Source: an uncultured Microbacterium sp. (GTDB taxonomy: Bacteria; Actinomycetota; Actinomycetes; Actinomycetales; Microbacteriaceae). Taken from it: a stretch of 24,795 nucleotides of DNA. The stretch is from positions 1-24,795 of the forward strand of contig NZ_CALTTX010000039.1 in assembly GCF_943912325.1 (NCBI RefSeq), written 5' to 3'. Positions within the stretch are counted from its first letter, which is position 1. Each line of letters starts with the position of its first letter. This document shows positions 22,122-24,795 of this stretch, piece by piece. The notes under the pieces were generated by a model that saw only the letters and a program-made list of their open reading frames with translations, searched no databases and was not told the DNA's origin. The position numbers and the translations under genes are program-made.

Positions 22122-23428
22122 GGGCGGGCGTCTTCCGTCGGGTGGTGAGGCGGGTGCGGGGTGGCAAACAGCTGAGTGGATGCCGGAGGCGCTGGCGCAA
22201 CGGATGCCGGCAGGTGCCGTCGTTCGATGCGTTCGAGGTCGCGCAGCGACGTGCGGTGAGCGGCGCGGCGCTGACGGTCCGAGAGCTGACCGGGCCCTCG
22301 CCCACCGATGACGCGCGCGACCATGAACAGCGCGAGCACGAGGATGATGAGCACGGCGGCAGCGCCGAACCCGCGGGCGATCATGGTGGGTTCGGGAGAC
22401 TTGACGAAGTCGAACACCTGCAGCGGCAACGAGATCATCGGCCCCTCGAAGGGGTTGAGGTTCATGTCGGACGTGACGCCCGACGTGAGCAGCACGGGGG
22501 ACGTCTCACCGATTCCGCGCGCCGTGCCGAGGATGACCGCTGTCACGAGCCCCGAGCGCGACGTCGGGAGCACGACCGTCCAGACGGTCCGCCACCGGGT
22601 CGTACCGAGGGCGTAGGACGCCTCGCGCAGACCCTGCGGAACGAGGCGGAGCACGACGTCGGAAGCGCGAATGATGATCGGGAGCATCATGACGCTGATC
22701 GCGAGCGTCGCTGCGAACCCCGAGCGCTGGTGCGTCACGAGCGTGATGACGGCGGCGTAGACGAACAGACCCGCGACGATCGACGGCAACGCGGTCATCG
22801 CGTCAGACACGGTACGCACGAACCGCGCGAACGGCCCGCCGATCTCGTTGAGGAACACAGCCGTCGTGATCCCCAAGGGGATCGTGATGACGAGCGCCAT
22901 GCTGATCTGGATCAGCGTGCCGACGATCGCGTGCGCGACACCGCCGACGCTCAGGGGGTCGAGTGGTCCCGCGTGGGTCATCGTCTCGACGAAGAGGTTG
23001 GGATGCACGAGCGCCGGGAGCCCACGGATCACGGTGAACCCGAGCACGAAGACGAGCGCTCCGATGAGCACGACCCCGGCCGAGTAGAACAGGGCCGTCA
23101 TGATGCGCTCGCTGACGGTCAGTCGGTCGGCGCGGAGCGACGCGAGCACGGCGTAGATCAACAGGAACGAGAAGAACGACACGACGAACCAGCCGACGAC
23201 GCCCGTCATCGGCGTCAGCCAGCCGAACAGCAGGGTCGCGATGGCGATACCCGCAGCGGCCGCGCCGATGAGGTTGAACCGGTCGACGAGCGGAACCGTG
23301 CGCACGTCGCGGCGCTGTCCGATCGTGCCCCCGCGCGGGGGGATCGCGGTGCGCCCGCTCCCCGTGGATGTACGCGGGTGCGGCGCCGCGTCGCGGCGGT
23401 GGCGGGCCGAGGTGTCGATAACGCTCAT
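22118..23428 (-). CDS. pstA: Phosphate ABC transporter permease PstA
   Basis: The 436-aa product is one of the two channel-forming subunits of the Pst importer. The core (about 130-365) has the PstA pattern with the EAA loop REASYALGTTRWRTVWTVVLP and GIGETSPVLLTSG. Two extra hydrophobic helices (about 50-95) precede the core. A hydrophilic, Pro/His-rich cytoplasmic tail of about 60 residues follows the last helix. Both make it longer than the ~300 aa of enteric PstA. The ATG at 23428 overlaps the pstC stop by one base (TGATG). An upstream in-frame start at 24016 would lie inside pstC and was rejected. It pairs with PstC and is driven by PstB, which is encoded 11 kb downstream. Confidence 0.95.
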   Translation of the reverse strand: MSVIDTSARHRRDAAPHPRTSTGSGRTAIPPRGGTIGQRRDVRTVPLVDRFNLIGAAAAGIAIATLLFGWLTPMTGVVGWFVVSFFSFLLIYAVLASLRADRLTVSERIMTALFYSAGVVLIGALVFVLGFTVIRGLPALVHPNLFVETMTHAGPLDPLSVGGVAHAIVGTLIQISMALVITIPLGITTAVFLNEIGGPFARFVRTVSDAMTALPSIVAGLFVYAAVITLVTHQRSGFAATLAISVMMLPIIIRASDVVLRLVPQGLREASYALGTTRWRTVWTVVLPTSRSGLVTAVILGTARGIGETSPVLLTSGVTSDMNLNPFEGPMISLPLQVFDFVKSPEPTMIARGFGAAAVLIILVLALFMVARVIGGRGPGQLSDRQRRAAHRTSLRDLERIERRHLPASVAPAPPASTQLFATPHPPHHPTEDARP

Positions 23429-24438
23429 CAGTCGCTCTCCGCTCCCGAGCGGCTGCGCGCCACGATCATCGACGCCGAGAAGTTCACGATCAGCGTGATG
23501 ATGAACAGCGTCAGCCCCGCCGCCATGAGCGCCGAGAGGCCGAACTGCGACGCCTCGCCGTAGCGCAGGGCGATGAGCGCCGAGACCGAGTTCGCCCCCG
23601 ACTTCAACACCTGCCAGTTGATCGTGAAGATCGGCGAAATGATCATCACGACGGCGATAGTCTCGCCGAGCGCGCGCCCGAGCCCGAGCATCGTGCCGCC
23701 GATGATCCCGCCGCGGCCGAAGGGCAGCACGACGGTCCGAATCATCCCCCAGCGGGTCGATCCGAGCGCGAGCGCGCCCTCGCGCTCGCCGAGCGGCGCT
23801 TGCGAGAACGACTCGCGCATGACCGAGGTTTGGGTCGGCACGACCATGAGCGCAACGACGATACCGGCGATGAACGCGGACGAGGTGAAAGCACCGGCAT
23901 CCGTCATCCGCTGTCCTTGATCGTCGGTGACGGCGAAGAGCGGAATCCACGCGAAGTACGTCGAGATCCACTGCGCGACCGGGATGACGCCCGCCTGCAG
24001 GAAGAACACGCCCCACAGCCCGAACACGACGCTCGGCACGGCGGCCATGAGGTCGACGATCGTGATGAGCACGCGCTTGGCGTTATCGGGCACGATCTCG
24101 CTGATGAGCAGCGCCGTGCCGAGGGCGAGGGGGAACGAGATCGCCATCGCGATGAGCGCGATCGTGACGGTGCCGAACAGAACTGCCGCGATGCCGAACG
24201 TCTGCGTCTCGGGCGTCCACTCCTGCGTCACAAGGAACGACGGGCCCGCGACCGCGAGCGCGTCGCCGGCGCGGAGCGAGAGAAAGAGGCCGACGGCGAG
24301 CATGATCGCGACGGTCACGCCGCCCGCGGCGTAGGAAACGCCCCGGAAGACGCGGTCGGAGCGCACGGGCTTCGACCGCAGCGACCGCGGAACCGGCGCG
24401 GAAGCGCGCTCGATCACCTCGGTGGGAGCATCGCTCAT
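23428..24438 (-). CDS. pstC: Phosphate ABC transporter permease PstC
   Basis: The 336-aa product is the partner channel subunit of PstA in the inner membrane. It has six or so hydrophobic segments. PstC hallmarks include VPSVVFGLWGVFFL and the EAA loop REGALALGSTRWGMIRTVVLP, followed by GLGRALGETIAV. Length and N-terminal hydrophilic stretch are normal for the family. The ATG at 24438 was chosen because MSDAPTEVIE begins the conserved part and CGGAAACG lies upstream. Longer in-frame starts at 24480 and 24558 would run through the repeats and the PHO-box region. It is the first gene of the pst locus and is preceded by a strong PHO-box-like element. Confidence 0.95.
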   Translation of the reverse strand: MSDAPTEVIERASAPVPRSLRSKPVRSDRVFRGVSYAAGGVTVAIMLAVGLFLSLRAGDALAVAGPSFLVTQEWTPETQTFGIAAVLFGTVTIALIAMAISFPLALGTALLISEIVPDNAKRVLITIVDLMAAVPSVVFGLWGVFFLQAGVIPVAQWISTYFAWIPLFAVTDDQGQRMTDAGAFTSSAFIAGIVVALMVVPTQTSVMRESFSQAPLGEREGALALGSTRWGMIRTVVLPFGRGGIIGGTMLGLGRALGETIAVVMIISPIFTINWQVLKSGANSVSALIALRYGEASQFGLSALMAAGLTLFIITLIVNFSASMIVARSRSGAESD

Positions 24439-24446
24439 CGGGCGTT

Positions 24447-24478
24447 TCCGTTCTGCGTCGAGACGTCCGTTCTGCGTC
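24447..24478. repeat. Direct repeat of a 13-mer in the pstC leader
   Basis: TCCGTTCTGCGTC occurs at 24447-24459 and 24466-24478 (19-bp period), immediately before the pstC start. The copy nearer the gene contains the putative ribosome-binding region (CGGA on the minus strand). It may be a small duplication or a leader-RNA element. It does not match the PHO consensus. Confidence 0.6.
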
Positions 24479-24516
24479 ATGACGCGAGCCGGTCGGGTAA
24501 CGCCGAGTGTGGAAGG

Positions 24517-24538
24517 CGTGGGTGAACCGTGCGTGTAC
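24517..24538 (-). promoter_or_regulatory. PHO-box-like direct repeat upstream of pstC
   Basis: Two adjacent 11-mers on the minus strand, GTACACGCACG (24528-24538, 9 of 11) and GTTCACCCACG (24517-24527, 11 of 11), fit the PhoP direct-repeat consensus G(G/T)TCAYYYR(G/C)G known from Streptomyces. They lie 79 bp before the pstC start codon, where an activator site replacing a -35 box is expected. A two-component PhoR-PhoP pair would be the regulator; it is not in the window. Confidence 0.65.
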
Positions 24539-24589
24539 GCCTCGTTGCGGACGTGCATCCGATCCGCGTGCGGCGAGTGACGGGAATGC

Positions 24590-24795
24590 TCAGCGGCGGG
24601 ATTCGGCCATCAGGTCGAGTTCGTGGAGCGAGCCGCTGAGAATCGCGAGCGAACGGATCGCGAGCGCCCCGGCGTTACGGGCGGTCGCGCGGTTCTCGTA
24701 GCCGCGCGAGCCGACGAGCACGAACTCGTCGTCGAGCGTCGCGAACCACTGCGTCGACCGCACGAGCGGCACGGGCGCGACGCGCAGCACGAGAC
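24590..24795 (-). CDS. Unrecognised protein, C-terminal fragment (5' end beyond the right edge)
   Basis: An open frame enters from the right edge and stops at 24590, giving the last 68 or so residues. The visible sequence includes STQWFATLDDEFVLVGSRG and ENRATARNAGALAIRSLAIL, and ends HELDLMAESRR. Third codon positions are G/C-rich as in the other genes, so it is probably real. It reads in the same direction as pstC, from which it is separated by 151 bp carrying the PHO-box-like element. I see no motif that identifies its family. Confidence 0.6.
   Translation of the reverse strand, partial: LVLRVAPVPLVRSTQWFATLDDEFVLVGSRGYENRATARNAGALAIRSLAILSGSLHELDLMAESRR

Noticed and set aside
20250..22148. 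632-codon plus-strand open frame opposite pstS
   Set aside because: It is antisense to clear PstS motifs, with no recognisable domain and an Arg-rich composition.
24447..24478. PHO box in the 13-mer direct repeat before pstC
   Set aside because: The period is 19 bp and the units do not match the 11-bp PhoP consensus. The better site is at 24517-24538.
24439..24558. Longer PstC starting at 24558 or 24480
   Set aside because: The added residues are encoded by the repeat and PHO-box region and are not PstC-like. The start at 24438 fits family length.

Overview
The window is high-GC DNA (roughly two thirds G+C) from an actinobacterium, most likely a member of the Microbacteriaceae or a close relative. 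The basis is the 16S rRNA 5' end with its actinobacterial rrn leader, the strong G/C preference at third codon positions, leaderless or GTG/TTG starts, and the protein families present. Every gene is on the minus strand except one small membrane-protein gene (8699-9337).

Layout from left to right. (1) 1-824: the first bases of a 16S rRNA gene transcribed leftwards out of the window, its leader, and up to three tandem promoter candidates. (2) 822-6374: a CUT2-type monosaccharide ABC transporter operon in the order ATPase gguA/mmsA, permease gguB/mmsB, lipoprotein binding protein chvE. It ends in a strong hairpin terminator and is preceded by a LacI-family regulator gene. Nearly identical 16-bp operator-like palindromes lie upstream of the transporter operon and upstream of the regulator. 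(3) 6400-8587: tyrS followed by a DUF4184 membrane protein. (4) 8699-9973: a membrane protein whose tail resembles DUF3307-linked proteins, convergent with a SatD-family gene that has a perfect palindrome at its start codon.

(5) 10025-24438 is the most unusual part: an extended phosphate (pst) locus. Reading leftwards it runs pstC, pstA, pstS, an 855-aa secreted and membrane-anchored protein with a PstS-like region, a secreted PstS-like binding protein, a WxL-like surface protein, a hairpin terminator, a lipoprotein that duplicates the N-terminal domain of the WxL-like protein, a DUF916-type membrane protein, a second membrane protein related to the DUF916 protein's C-terminal half, a sortase-fold protein without any cysteine, and finally pstB. 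The transporter's ATPase is therefore separated from its permeases by about 11 kb of exported cell-surface proteins. Tandem 11-bp PHO-box-like repeats lie upstream of pstC and upstream of the 855-aa gene. My inference is a phosphate-starvation-induced, envelope-spanning assembly that combines Pst transport with an actinobacterial WxL/DUF916 surface-display module. Its function as a unit is a hypothesis.

The right edge holds the 3' end of an unrecognised gene. I saw no insertion sequences, tRNAs, CRISPR arrays or phage genes.
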